From assembly GCA_003164045.1 (NCBI GenBank), contig PLRU01000070.1:1-33002 (forward strand): a stretch of DNA of 33,002 bases, written 5' to 3'. The position numbers and the translations under genes are program-made. The DNA is from Candidatus Lustribacter telmatis (lineage in GTDB: Bacteria; Vulcanimicrobiota; Vulcanimicrobiia; Vulcanimicrobiales; Vulcanimicrobiaceae). Positions 6,843 through 14,798 of this stretch are shown here, piece after piece. Numbering within the stretch: the first letter of the stretch is position 1; every line of letters starts with the position of its first letter. Under the pieces are notes generated by a model, which saw nothing but the letters and a program-made list of their open reading frames with translations, was not told the origin of the DNA and did no database searches.

Positions 6843-7826
6843 TCAGCGCTGCAATAAACGGCTTGCATTTCCTGAACGCAATGCATCGCGCGTGGAATCG
6901 TCGAACGACCTCACAGTCGCAATTACGGCACCCGGCGGATCTTCCATTACCGCAAAGGGGTAATCGCTTCCGACGACGAGATGATCGCTGCCGAATCGTT
7001 TCGCAACGAGCGCAAGATTGTCAGCATCAAACGTCAGCGTGTCGCCGTAAAACCCGCGCGCCACTTCCGACGGCCGCTTCGGCAGCACCGCGCGGATCTT
7101 CTCATCGATGCTCCAAATACGATCGAGCCGCGGTAACAGCCACGGCAACGTCCCGCCGCCGTGCGCGAGCACGATCCGCAAATCCGGATGCCGCGTGAAA
7201 ATCCCCGTCATCAGCAGTCGCGCCGACGCGATCCCGGTCTCCGTCGGGTACGCCGTGGAAATCACCATCTGCATGAACTGCAGCCGGTCGAATCCCGGCG
7301 CGGACTCCGGATGGACGAACACGATCGCATTCAGCGCCGCGCAGCGCTCCCAAAACGGCTCCAGCGCCGCATCGTCGAGTTCGCGCCCGCCGGCAACCGT
7401 CCCGATCTCCACGCCGTGCAGCCCAAGCTCGCGCACGGCGCGCTCCAATTCCGCACACGCCGCATCCGGATCTTGCAACGGCACCATCGCGAGGCCGGCA
7501 AACCGGTCCGGCCGCGAACGCACCACTTCCGCAATGCCGTCGTTCTGCAGCCGCGCATACGCCAGCCCGTCGGCCGCCGCCGCCTCGTACGAATAGCACA
7601 CGGGAATCGGCGAGATCACTTGCAGCGCGATCCCGTTCGCATCCATGTCGCCGATGCGCCGCTTCGCGTCCCACGTGCGCTCGTCTATCGTCCGGTAATG
7701 CTTGTCGCCGCGGTACATCTGACCGCACGTCTCCGACTCGACCTCGAGCCGCGGGCACCCCGGCACGGCGACGGCGCTCGCCTCGCGCGGCATGAAGTGG
7801 GTGTGAAAGTCAACCGTCGATGTCAT
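6843..7826 (-). CDS. ACMSD-like amidohydrolase
   Basis: A 327-residue TIM-barrel metal hydrolase of the amidohydrolase-2 / aminocarboxymuconate-semialdehyde decarboxylase family. Visible metal-site motifs are DFHTHF at residues 6-11 (HxH), FVHPES in mid-protein, AHGGGTLPWLLPRLDR, and the terminal VVGSDYPF with the metal Asp. Members mostly decarboxylate or hydrate aromatic-ring-cleavage products. It is the last gene of a four-gene operon, 42 bases after the CoA-transferase, with GGAGAAGG 8 bases before its ATG. The operon context suggests a late step in an aromatic acid pathway; the substrate cannot be told from sequence. Confidence 0.88.
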   Translation of the reverse strand: MTSTVDFHTHFMPREASAVAVPGCPRLEVESETCGQMYRGDKHYRTIDERTWDAKRRIGDMDANGIALQVISPIPVCYSYEAAAADGLAYARLQNDGIAEVVRSRPDRFAGLAMVPLQDPDAACAELERAVRELGLHGVEIGTVAGGRELDDAALEPFWERCAALNAIVFVHPESAPGFDRLQFMQMVISTAYPTETGIASARLLMTGIFTRHPDLRIVLAHGGGTLPWLLPRLDRIWSIDEKIRAVLPKRPSEVARGFYGDTLTFDADNLALVAKRFGSDHLVVGSDYPFAVMEDPPGAVIATVRSFDDSTRDALRSGNASRLLQR

Positions 7827-7868
7827 CGCGGCAGCCTTCTCCGCCGCACACGCCGGCGGCCTGGGACG

Positions 7869-9020
7869 TCAGCGCGAAGGGCCGGTCCGCCAATCGCTGG
7901 CGGCGCCGAGAACCTCGGCGTTGTGCTCCCCGAGCGCCGGCGGCGGACGGTCCGCGACTTTGCGCTGACCATCGATGAGCACCGGCCGCCGGACGCTCAC
8001 CACGTCGCCGTACTTCGCGCTCTTCGCACTATAGAACGTCTCGAGTGCCACAATCTGCGGATCGTCCATCGCCTCATCGACGCCGTTGATCGGGGCATAC
8101 GGTACGTCGTTTTCCTCAAACCGCGCCACCCACTCGGCCCGCGGCCGCGTCAACGCAATCGCGCTCAACTCGCGACGCAGCGCATCGTAGTTGTCGTAGC
8201 GCCACGTCCGATTATCGAAGCGCGGATCCGTGCCAAGTTCCGGCCGCTCGATCGCGCGCAGCAATCCCTGCCAGAATTTCTCCGGCGACGACATATGGAT
8301 CGCCACCAGCTTCCCATCCGAACAGCGCAGCGCAAAGCATTGCGACGACGCGACCCGCGTGTCACGGTTCGTCACCACGCCGGTGCTGGTGAGCACCGAA
8401 TAACTATCCGGCACGAAGGCCATCACCGCCTCGAGCATGTTCACTTCCACGCGCCGGCCGACGTTGGAACGCGTCCGCTCGAAGAGCGCTCCGAGAATGC
8501 CGTAGCACGCAAAGATGCCGCCGGCGTTGTCGGCGACCGTCGGTCCGCCGATGCGCGGCTGGTCGGGGTCGAGGAAGAGGCCGAGCACGCCGGTCAACGC
8601 CGTTGCGACGGTATCGTAGGCCGGGCGGTCGCGATACGGCCCCGTTGTGCCGAACCCGGTGATCGAACAGAAAATCAGCCGCGGGTTACGCGCATGGAGC
8701 GCCTCCCACGAAAGCCCGAGCCGCTCCATCACGCCGTGGCGGAAGTTGTCGATCAGCACGTCGGCGTGATCGATCAAGTCCCAGAGGATCGCCTTGCCTT
8801 CGTCGGAGCGGATGTCGAGCGCCACGCTGCGCTTGTTCTTGTTGTACGCGATGAACTGCGGGCTATACAACTCGCCGCGGAAGCTGCGAAAGTTGTCGCC
8901 GCCGTCCGGCTTTTCGATCTTGACGACGTCGGCCCCAAGATCGCCCAGCAACATGCTCGCAAACGGCGCCGTCAGCGTCGTGCCGAGTTCGAGCACCTTG
9001 ATCCCGTCGAGCACCTTCAT
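7869..9020 (-). CDS. class III CoA-transferase (CaiB/BaiF family)
   Basis: This 383-residue protein moves CoA between carboxylic acids. It has the family N-terminus (LDGIKVLELGTTLTAPF), GDLGADVVKIEKP at residues 26-38, ALDIRSDEGKAIL, DVLIDNFRHGVMERLGL, and SITGFGTTGPYRDRPAYDTV, where Asp136 is the expected acyl-anhydride nucleophile. Length is normal. Its ATG overlaps the acyl-CoA dehydrogenase stop by four bases (ATGA), so the two are translationally coupled. With no acyl-CoA ligase in the window, it is the most likely route for activating the pathway's acid; this is inference. Confidence 0.93.
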   Translation of the reverse strand: MKVLDGIKVLELGTTLTAPFASMLLGDLGADVVKIEKPDGGDNFRSFRGELYSPQFIAYNKNKRSVALDIRSDEGKAILWDLIDHADVLIDNFRHGVMERLGLSWEALHARNPRLIFCSITGFGTTGPYRDRPAYDTVATALTGVLGLFLDPDQPRIGGPTVADNAGGIFACYGILGALFERTRSNVGRRVEVNMLEAVMAFVPDSYSVLTSTGVVTNRDTRVASSQCFALRCSDGKLVAIHMSSPEKFWQGLLRAIERPELGTDPRFDNRTWRYDNYDALRRELSAIALTRPRAEWVARFEENDVPYAPINGVDEAMDDPQIVALETFYSAKSAKYGDVVSVRRPVLIDGQRKVADRPPPALGEHNAEVLGAASDWRTGPSR

Positions 9021-10186
9021 GCGGTCTTGGTAAAGTCCTCAAAGACCTTGCGCGCGACGACCATCTTCATTACTTCCGTCGGTCCTTCGGTGATCACGAA
9101 GCTCCGCGCTTGCTTCCAGAACGTCTCGATCGGATAGTCGGTCGTGAGGCCGATCGCGCCGTGAATCTGCATGCACCGGTCGGCCGCGTGAAACGCCGAT
9201 TCATCGCCGAAGTACTTGCACAGATACGATTCCGTGCGAATGTCTTCACCGGCATCGAAGCGCCGCGCGGTGTCGTAGAGCATCAGCCGTAGCTGATAGA
9301 GATGCTGGTACATGTCGACCAGCATGAACTGGATCGATTGCCGGTCGGCGAGCTTCGAGCCGAACGTCGTGCGCTCGTTCGCGTAGGCCACCCCGAGTTC
9401 CAGGCACCGCTCGATCACGCCCGCTCCGCGCGCACCGTGACGCGCGAGCCGGCCTTCGGTGATCCAGCTTTGCGCAAGGCGAAATCCGTCGCCCTCGCGG
9501 CCGATCAGGTTCTCGGCCGGCACGCGCACGTTCACGAACTCGAGTTCGACCGGCCGATCGATCATCATCGTCTCGAGTTGCCGCACCACGCGAAAGCCCG
9601 GCGTATCCGTATCCACGAGAAAGCTCGAAATGCCGCCGCGGGCGCGCTTCGCCGGATCGGTCAGCGCCACGACTTGGATGAAGTCCGCCTCATCGCCGAA
9701 GCCGATGAAGCGCTTTCGGCCGTTGATCACGTAGTGGTCGCCGTCGCGCACGGCAGTCGTCGACATGCCCGCCGGGTCGGCGCCCGCGCCGGGTTCGGTT
9801 TGCGCGAACGCGACCTTCTTCTCGCCGCGCAGTACGGGCCAAAGATACTTCTCGCGCTGATGCTCGGCCAGCTGGTAGAGAATCGGTCCGGGATCCGGTC
9901 CGAATACCGCCCAGCGGCGCGGTGGAATCGCGATGCTGCGGCCGAGTTCTTGCCAGATGACGATCTTCGAGAACATGTCGCCGGCTTGCCCGCCGAATTC
10001 CGGCGGCACGTGCAGCATCCACAGATCCCGCTTCTTCGCTTCATCTTCCAGCCGCGCGCGAATCTCGGGTTTGAGATCCGTTCCCGCGGTGCTGGCGTTC
10101 TCGATCGGAATCAGCAATTCGTCGACGAACGCGCGCACGCGCTGCCGCAGGGCCTCGTACTTCGCCGGTAGCTCGAGTTTGAGCAC
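9017..10186 (-). CDS. acyl-CoA dehydrogenase
   Basis: FAD enzyme that introduces an alpha,beta double bond into an acyl-CoA, passing electrons to an electron-transfer flavoprotein. The 389-residue protein shows the FAD/substrate signature FAQTEPGAGADPAGMSTTAV, NGRKRFIGFGDEADFIQVVA, the C-terminal helical bundle, MQIHGAIGLTTDYPIE and ITEGPTEVMKMVVAR, where the Glu of TEG aligns with the catalytic base. I use GTG 10186, two bases after the stop of the preceding hydratase/lyase; the longer frame overlaps that gene. The next gene's start overlaps its stop. It could saturate or desaturate the hydroxyphenylpropanoyl side chain, which is inference. Confidence 0.92.
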   Translation of the reverse strand: MLKLELPAKYEALRQRVRAFVDELLIPIENASTAGTDLKPEIRARLEDEAKKRDLWMLHVPPEFGGQAGDMFSKIVIWQELGRSIAIPPRRWAVFGPDPGPILYQLAEHQREKYLWPVLRGEKKVAFAQTEPGAGADPAGMSTTAVRDGDHYVINGRKRFIGFGDEADFIQVVALTDPAKRARGGISSFLVDTDTPGFRVVRQLETMMIDRPVELEFVNVRVPAENLIGREGDGFRLAQSWITEGRLARHGARGAGVIERCLELGVAYANERTTFGSKLADRQSIQFMLVDMYQHLYQLRLMLYDTARRFDAGEDIRTESYLCKYFGDESAFHAADRCMQIHGAIGLTTDYPIETFWKQARSFVITEGPTEVMKMVVARKVFEDFTKTA

Positions 10187-10188
10187 CG

Positions 10189-11016
10189 TTAGCCGTCTCG
10201 CAGTCCCGGGTTTGCCTCGAGCCCCGGCCGGAATTCGCCCTTGAGAAAATCGCCGATACCCTTCTCTTGCCACGCACCTTTTTGGCGCAGCGTGAGCGAG
10301 TCTTGCATCACGTTCGCGTACGAAATCGCGGCGTCCCAGCCCATGTCGAGCGAATGGTGATAGCCGTCCTTCGTCGCGGCGAGCGCGTGCGAGTTCTTGG
10401 CGGCGATCTCGCGCGCAACCACCATGACTTCATCGCGCAGCGACGCAGCCGGAACGGCGTAGTTAATGAACCCGATATCGGCGGCGACCTTGCCGTCGAA
10501 CTTCCGGCCGGTCATCCCGTAGAAGAGCGCATCGCGCGGGCGCAGCAAGTTCGCCAAGGCCTTGCTGACGGCGCCGCCGGGGAACGTGCCGAAGTTGATC
10601 TCGGAGAGGCCGAACGTTGCGTCCTCCGCGGCAATCGCAAGATCGCAACCTTCGACGATGGCGAACGCGCCGCCGAAGCAGAACCCGTTGATCATCGCGA
10701 TCGTCGGCTTCGGAAAATAGCGCAGCGTGCGGCCGCGCCACTCGGTGGCAATGCGGAAAACTTTATCGTACTCCGCCGGCTTGTCGCCGAGTTCGGTGAA
10801 AAACTGCTTGAGATCCATGCCCGCGCAGAACGCGGGACCGGCCCCGGTAAGCACCAGCACGCGGACCGTGGGATCGTAGCGAATCTCTTCGAGTGCTTCC
10901 GCCATGTCGCGATGCAGCTGCGGGCTCATCGCGTTCCGCTTGTCGGGGCGATTGAACGTCAGGATGCCGACGCCGTCGGGGTCAACGTCTATGGCGAGCG
11001 TTTCGTACGTCTTCAT
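10189..11016 (-). CDS. p-hydroxycinnamoyl-CoA hydratase/lyase-like enoyl-CoA hydratase
   Basis: A 275-residue crotonase-fold enzyme. Features resemble feruloyl/p-coumaroyl-CoA hydratase-lyase, which makes an aromatic aldehyde plus acetyl-CoA: NRPDKRNAMSP (22-32), FCAGMDLKQFF (63-73) and KPTIAMINGFCFGGAF (103-118) for the oxyanion hole, then DATFGLSEINFG. Glu139 matches the catalytic Glu of HCHL and Tyr233 the substrate-phenol Tyr; the HCHL Trp of the EINWG motif is Phe142 here. That change leaves room for a different acyl-CoA. It is the first gene of the minus-strand operon. The real start is the ATG at 11016; the frame open to 11451 overlaps the divergent dehydrogenase. A palindromic operator lies 18 bases upstream. 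Confidence 0.88.
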   Translation of the reverse strand: MKTYETLAIDVDPDGVGILTFNRPDKRNAMSPQLHRDMAEALEEIRYDPTVRVLVLTGAGPAFCAGMDLKQFFTELGDKPAEYDKVFRIATEWRGRTLRYFPKPTIAMINGFCFGGAFAIVEGCDLAIAAEDATFGLSEINFGTFPGGAVSKALANLLRPRDALFYGMTGRKFDGKVAADIGFINYAVPAASLRDEVMVVAREIAAKNSHALAATKDGYHHSLDMGWDAAISYANVMQDSLTLRQKGAWQEKGIGDFLKGEFRPGLEANPGLRDG

Positions 11017-11033
11017 AGCCCTATCAAATAACA

Positions 11034-11052
11034 TGCTTACAAATAATAAGCA
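11034..11052. promoter_or_regulatory. palindromic operator between hydratase/lyase and alcohol dehydrogenase
   Basis: TGCTTA (11034-11039) and TAAGCA (11047-11052) flank a 7-base AT-rich centre. Fifteen central bases, CTTACAAATAATAAG, recur with one change upstream of the binding-protein gene at 12203. The size and AT-rich dyad suit a MarR dimer, and two marR genes lie nearby. It would sit in both divergent promoters: a minus-strand TTGCTT ... TATTTG pair spaced about 17 bases and a plus-strand TAATAA -10 overlap it. Confidence 0.75.
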
Positions 11053-11082
11053 ATAGGAACTCGGCGCGCGACAACTAACCGG

Positions 11083-12114
11083 GTGCCCATGCAAGGGATC
11101 GCTTTTCTCGGAGACCGCAACGTCGAGCTGCGCTCGTTCCCCGACCCGGCGCCGGGCATCGGTGAAGTCGTGCTGCAGATGAAAGCGTCGGGCATTTGCG
11201 GTACCGACCTCATGCTTTACCGGCGCCCGGCGAGCGCCGTCGGCGCCCCGGTAATCGGCGGCCACGAGCCGTGCGGCGTCGTCGCCGCTCTCGGGCCGGG
11301 CGTCGATGCAACGCGCGTCAGGATCGGCGACCGCGTGATGGTGCATCATTATTTCGGCTGCACGGTGTGCGAGCACTGCCGCTCCGGCTGGGCACAGCTT
11401 TGTCAGAGCACACCTGTCGCCGTATATGGCAACAACGCCAACGGCGGTCACGCGCCGTATCTCGTCGTGCCGGCGGCAACGCTCATCGCGCTGCCGGACG
11501 AGTTGTCGTTCGAGACCGGCGCGGCGATCTCGTGCGGCAGCGGAACCGCGTACGCGGCGTTACGGCGCCTCAACGTCAGCGGTCACGATACCGTCGCGAT
11601 CTTCGGTCAGGGCCCCGTCGGCCTGGCCGGAACGCAATTTGCCAAAGCGTTCGGCGCGCGCGTGATCGCGCTCGACGTGAGCCCCGTTCGCCTCGCACGC
11701 GCAGCAGAGTTTGGTGCCGACGTGTCGATCGATCCGAGTTCCGCCGACGCCGTCGCCGAAATCATGGCCGCAACCGGTGGGCGCGGTGCGGATGCCGTGC
11801 TCGAAACCTCCGGCGCGACATCCGCGGCGACCGCCGCCGTTCGAGCGGCGCGCATTTGGGGCAGCGTTTGCCTCGTGAGCGGCCAAGGTCCGCTCGACGT
11901 GAACATCTTGGCGGACTTGGTGTTCCGCCAAATCACGGTCTTCGGTTCGTGGACGTTTTCCGCTGCCGGACAAATGGAATGCGCGCGCTTCGTCGTCGAA
12001 CGCGCAGTCGACGTCGATCGGATCTTCACTCATCGCTGGGCCTTGAGCGCCGCAAGCGAGGCCTATCGCCTTACCGATAGCCAAGCTGCCGGCAAAGGCG
12101 TCTTTCTGATGTGA
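11083..12114 (+). CDS. zinc-dependent alcohol dehydrogenase (MDR family)
   Basis: A 343-residue medium-chain dehydrogenase. The catalytic zinc site is visible as GICGTD (Cys39) and GGHEPCG (His61-Glu62); the structural zinc site as CTVCEHCRSGWAQLC (four Cys near 92-106). The Rossmann nucleotide motif is GQGPVG, followed by an Asp (ALDVSP) that favours NAD over NADP. It is divergent from the hydratase/lyase operon and shares its operator, so it could oxidise or reduce the aldehyde/alcohol of that pathway. Start is GTG 11083 or ATG 11089; neither has a good ribosome site. Confidence 0.92.
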   Translation: MPMQGIAFLGDRNVELRSFPDPAPGIGEVVLQMKASGICGTDLMLYRRPASAVGAPVIGGHEPCGVVAALGPGVDATRVRIGDRVMVHHYFGCTVCEHCRSGWAQLCQSTPVAVYGNNANGGHAPYLVVPAATLIALPDELSFETGAAISCGSGTAYAALRRLNVSGHDTVAIFGQGPVGLAGTQFAKAFGARVIALDVSPVRLARAAEFGADVSIDPSSADAVAEIMAATGGRGADAVLETSGATSAATAAVRAARIWGSVCLVSGQGPLDVNILADLVFRQITVFGSWTFSAAGQMECARFVVERAVDVDRIFTHRWALSAASEAYRLTDSQAAGKGVFLM

Positions 12115-12126
12115 CGCCGGCTGCAT

Positions 12127-12155
12127 TTGACATCCGCCTGCTCATGAAATAATAT
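12127..12155 (+). promoter_or_regulatory. strong sigma-70 promoter of the solute-binding protein/marR unit
   Basis: A consensus TTGACA (12127-12132), a 17-base spacer and TAATAT (12150-12155) lie about 50 bases before the binding-protein start. The operator at 12154-12174 covers the end of the -10 and the predicted start point, so a bound repressor would block initiation. Confidence 0.82.
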
Positions 12156-12174
12156 CCTTACGAATAATAAGTAT
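12154..12174. promoter_or_regulatory. second copy of the CTTACRAATAATAAG operator
   Basis: ATCCTTACG AATAATAAG TAT has dyad symmetry (CTTA at 12157-12160, TAAG at 12168-12171) centred like the 11034-11052 site, with 14 of the 15 core bases identical. It overlaps a near-consensus promoter. The regulator is probably one of the two MarR proteins encoded at 13391-14331. Confidence 0.78.
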
Positions 12175-12202
12175 TTGGAATCTGCTTCCCTGGAGGTTAC
12201 CG

Positions 12203-13387
12203 ATGCGTTTCGTCCGCACGTTCTCAGCGCTCGCCGCCGTCGCCGCGCTCGCGCTGACCCCACTCGCCGCGCGCAGCGCCGGTCCGCCGATCGAGGTACC
12301 CGTCATCGTGTCCCTCACCGGACCTGCGGCCTTTCTCGGCAACACCTCGCGTAAATCGCTCGAGGTCCTCGAAAAGAACGTCAACGATACCGGCGGCATC
12401 TCCGGGCGTCCGCTGCAATTCAACTTTTTAGACGACGGCACCAATCCGCAAACCACCGTCCAGCTCGCGAATCAAATTATTGCGACGAAGACCCCGATCA
12501 TGATCGGCTCCTCGCTCGTTGCGACGTGTCATGCGATCGCGCCGCTCTTCGAGAAGAGCGGTCCGGTGCAGTACTGCCTCTCGCCGGGCGGCGGCACGCC
12601 GAAAGGCGGCTACTCGTTTGCCGCCAGTTATTCCACGCCCGATGCGTTCCTGACCGCGGTGAAGTATTTTCACGATCGCGGCTTGACCCGCATCGCTCTG
12701 CTCGAACCCACCGATGCGACCGGCCAAGACGGCGAACACGCCTTCGACGCCGCTATGGCGCTATACAAAGACATGACGCTCGTCGACCGGGAACACTTCA
12801 ACCCCACCGACATCAGCGTCGCCGCGCAAATCTCGCACGTGAAGGCGGCCAACCCGCAGGTACTCTTCGCCTGGGCAACCGGCGCACCCATCGCGACCGT
12901 GCTGCACGGCGCGATCGATGCCGGCCTCGACATTCCGATCTTCACCTCGCACGGCAACATGACGTTCCTGGCGATGGCGCAATTGAGCGACCTCGCCCCG
13001 AAAGCCGGCCTCTTCTTCGCCGCGCCCCGTTTCATCGGACACGACACGATGTCAAACGGGCCGGCAAAGGCCGGCGTCGACACGTTCATTCGCCTGGTGT
13101 CGGCCAGCGGCGTAAAACCGGACGGCGGATATTCGCAAGCGTGGGATGCCGGCATCGTCGTCGTCGATGCATTGCGCCACGTGGGACCGAACGCGACGCC
13201 GGATCAATTTCGCGACTACATCGAAGGGCTGCATGGCCTGGCCGGTTCCTCTGCGGTGCTCGACTTCCGCGACGGTTCGCAGCGCGGAATTCCCGCCAGC
13301 GCCATCATCATCGCGCGCTGGTCACCGCAGGTGACGAACTGGACGGCCGTGAGCGAGCCCGGCGGGAAGCCGTTAGCGACGCGCTGA
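12203..13387 (+). CDS. periplasmic type I solute-binding protein (LIV/aromatic-acid type)
   Basis: A 394-residue secreted binding protein. Residues 1-25 are a Sec signal peptide (Arg near the start, hydrophobic stretch, cut near ARSA). The mature part has the LIV-type fold pattern: VPVIVSLTGPAAFLG, VNDTGGISGRPLQF, FLDDGTNPQ, MIGSSLVATCHAIAPL, LLEPTDATGQDG and NPQVLFAWATGAP. CouP-like members bind hydroxycinnamates, which would suit the neighbouring hydratase/lyase; that is inference. GGAGG lies 8 bases before the ATG. It has its own operator-controlled promoter and is followed after three bases by a marR gene. No permease or ATPase is adjacent. Confidence 0.9.
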   Translation: MRFVRTFSALAAVAALALTPLAARSAGPPIEVPVIVSLTGPAAFLGNTSRKSLEVLEKNVNDTGGISGRPLQFNFLDDGTNPQTTVQLANQIIATKTPIMIGSSLVATCHAIAPLFEKSGPVQYCLSPGGGTPKGGYSFAASYSTPDAFLTAVKYFHDRGLTRIALLEPTDATGQDGEHAFDAAMALYKDMTLVDREHFNPTDISVAAQISHVKAANPQVLFAWATGAPIATVLHGAIDAGLDIPIFTSHGNMTFLAMAQLSDLAPKAGLFFAAPRFIGHDTMSNGPAKAGVDTFIRLVSASGVKPDGGYSQAWDAGIVVVDALRHVGPNATPDQFRDYIEGLHGLAGSSAVLDFRDGSQRGIPASAIIIARWSPQVTNWTAVSEPGGKPLATR

Positions 13388-13390
13388 CCC

Positions 13391-13855
13391 GTGTCCGCCG
13401 CCCGGGGCTTCGATACCGATTGGCGCGAGAGCGTCGGATATCTCTTGCGCGATGCGACGCGCCTGATGCTGCGCGTGACGGCGGCACGGATCGCGGAGCA
13501 CGGCATCACCATGACGCAATACTTCCTGTTGCGTCAGATCTGGGAAATGGAAGGTCAGCTGCAGCGCGACTTGGCCCGGCAGTTGGACGTTCCGGAGCCC
13601 GCACTCGCAACGCTGCTCGACGCCCTCGAGACCGCCGGCCTGGTCGTTCGCAAGCGCAGCACCACCGACCGCCGGCGCACGCACATCCACGTTACGGCTA
13701 AGGGGAAGAATCTGCGCGAGCCGTTGCTCGAAGATGGGAAAGCCGTGCTCGAAGGAATGCTCGAGAACTGCTCGCAGCGTTCGATCGACGATTTGCGCCG
13801 GACGCTCAAGAAGATCAAAGCCAACCTGACCACGATGGAAGCGGAGACGCGCTAG
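13391..13855 (+). CDS. MarR-family transcriptional regulator
   Basis: A 154-residue winged-helix regulator: a dimerisation helix at the start (SVGYLLRDATRLMLRV), QYFLLRQIWEMEGQLQRDLARQLDVPEPALATLLDALETAGLV as the helix-turn-helix, RRSTTDRR-type wing (KRSTTDRRRTHIHVTAKG) and a C-terminal dimer helix. It starts at GTG 13391 three bases after the binding-protein stop, so it is probably co-transcribed with it and self-regulated through the operator at 12154-12174. In Rhodopseudomonas the MarR protein CouR controls the analogous p-coumarate genes. Its stop codon shares CTAG with the convergent marR gene. Confidence 0.9.
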   Translation: MSAARGFDTDWRESVGYLLRDATRLMLRVTAARIAEHGITMTQYFLLRQIWEMEGQLQRDLARQLDVPEPALATLLDALETAGLVVRKRSTTDRRRTHIHVTAKGKNLREPLLEDGKAVLEGMLENCSQRSIDDLRRTLKKIKANLTTMEAETR

Positions 13856-14331
13856 GCGTCTGCGCTTTCGCGTTCGTAGTCTTCGACGTTCGCGATCATG
13901 GTCGCGAGCGTTTTCCGGAACCGCTCGAACTCGATCGGGGAAATTCCCTTGAGCGAGATTCGGTTAGCGACCCCTACCGCGTCGATTACGTCTTTCCGCA
14001 TCCGCCGGCCCTTCGGCGTGAGGAAGATGTTGGTCTTACGCCGATCCGACGGGTGCGCCTCGCGCACGACGATGCCCAAGGCCTCGAGCGTATCCAAAAC
14101 GACCGTCACGGTCGCACGTTCCATGCCGACGCGCTCGCTAAGCTCGACCTGCGAGATGCCGTCTTCTTCGAGCAGCGTGCGGATATAAAAATAATGCTTG
14201 AACGCGATGCCGCGCCGGCGCAGTTCGTCCGCCAGCGGTCGCGTGATCGCTTTATAGCCGAGACGCAGCCAATACCCCGGCCCCGATGTAAGCGGATGAG
14301 CTTCCCGCTGCCTATTGACAATCGCCGTCAT
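13852..14331 (-). CDS. MarR-family transcriptional regulator (convergent copy)
   Basis: About 159 residues with the MarR layout: GYWLRLGYKAITRPLADELRRRGI, then YIRTLLEEDGISQVELSERVGMERATVTVVLDTLEALGIV as helix-turn-helix, wing EAHPSDRRKTNIFLTPKGRRM, and a C-terminal helix. Clearly distinct in sequence from the neighbouring MarR. I chose ATG 14331 because a TTGACA-18-TACACT promoter (14371-14342) would start transcription only a few bases upstream; TTG 14355 and GTG 14352 would lie inside that promoter. It is divergent from the Rieske operon and may regulate it. Confidence 0.87.
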   Translation of the reverse strand: MTAIVNRQREAHPLTSGPGYWLRLGYKAITRPLADELRRRGIAFKHYFYIRTLLEEDGISQVELSERVGMERATVTVVLDTLEALGIVVREAHPSDRRKTNIFLTPKGRRMRKDVIDAVGVANRISLKGISPIEFERFRKTLATMIANVEDYERESADA

Positions 14332-14341
14332 TTCAGGATTA

Positions 14342-14371
14342 AGTGTAACCACCAAATCGGATAGATGTCAA
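14342..14371 (-). promoter_or_regulatory. promoter of the convergent marR gene
   Basis: On the minus strand a consensus TTGACA (14371-14366) is followed after 18 bases by TACACT (14347-14342). Initiation near 14335 would give a leader of only a few bases before ATG 14331, close to leaderless. A partial match to the shared operator (TTACGAA..AT, 14381-14391) lies immediately upstream. Confidence 0.5.
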
Positions 14372-14432
14372 ACAGCTAGATTACGAACGATTTTATTTCG
14401 TGCCGGATTCGCGGCAAGAGAGGACATACTCA

Positions 14433-14798
14433 ATGAGCGAGGTCTTTGTCGGCAAACGCGCCGACTTTGATTTCAACGACCGCCAAATCGTGAAGAGCGG
14501 CGAACTGGAGATCGGCGTGTTACACCGCGCCGGCGAGTACTACGCCTACGAAAACACGTGTCTGCATCAAGGCGGTCCGGCCTGCGAGGGCCTGATCATG
14601 GGCAAAGTTGAGGAAGTCCTCGCGCCCGACAAGACGTACATCGGTCAGCGTTTTTCCAAAGACGAAACGCATTTCGTGTGTCCCTGGCACGGCTACGAAT
14701 ACGATCTCAAGACCGGCGAGTGCATTCCCAACCGGAAGCTCCGTTTGCGCAAATTCGACGTCGTTACAAAAGGAGAGGACGTATATGTCATCATCTAG
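14433..14798 (+). CDS. Rieske [2Fe-2S] ferredoxin-like protein
   Basis: A 121-residue single-domain Rieske protein without a signal peptide. The cluster ligands are CLH at residues 43-45 and CPWH at 83-86, followed by the typical GYEYDLKTGEC. The spacing between the two ligand loops is 37 residues, longer than the usual 15 to 17; the extra segment contains GKVEEVLAPDKTYIG. It probably carries electrons to an oxygenase or another redox enzyme, but no oxygenase subunit is encoded in the window. GAGAGGA precedes the ATG at 14433. It overlaps the next gene by 14 bases. Confidence 0.9.
   Translation: MSEVFVGKRADFDFNDRQIVKSGELEIGVLHRAGEYYAYENTCLHQGGPACEGLIMGKVEEVLAPDKTYIGQRFSKDETHFVCPWHGYEYDLKTGECIPNRKLRLRKFDVVTKGEDVYVII

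Noticed and set aside
7161-9137. 658-codon plus-strand open frame
   Set aside because: It is an Arg/His-rich shadow of the amidohydrolase and CoA-transferase genes on the minus strand, a typical GC-rich artefact.
11017-11451. N-terminal extension of the hydratase/lyase frame
   Set aside because: It is antisense to the alcohol dehydrogenase; the crotonase homology starts at ATG 11016.
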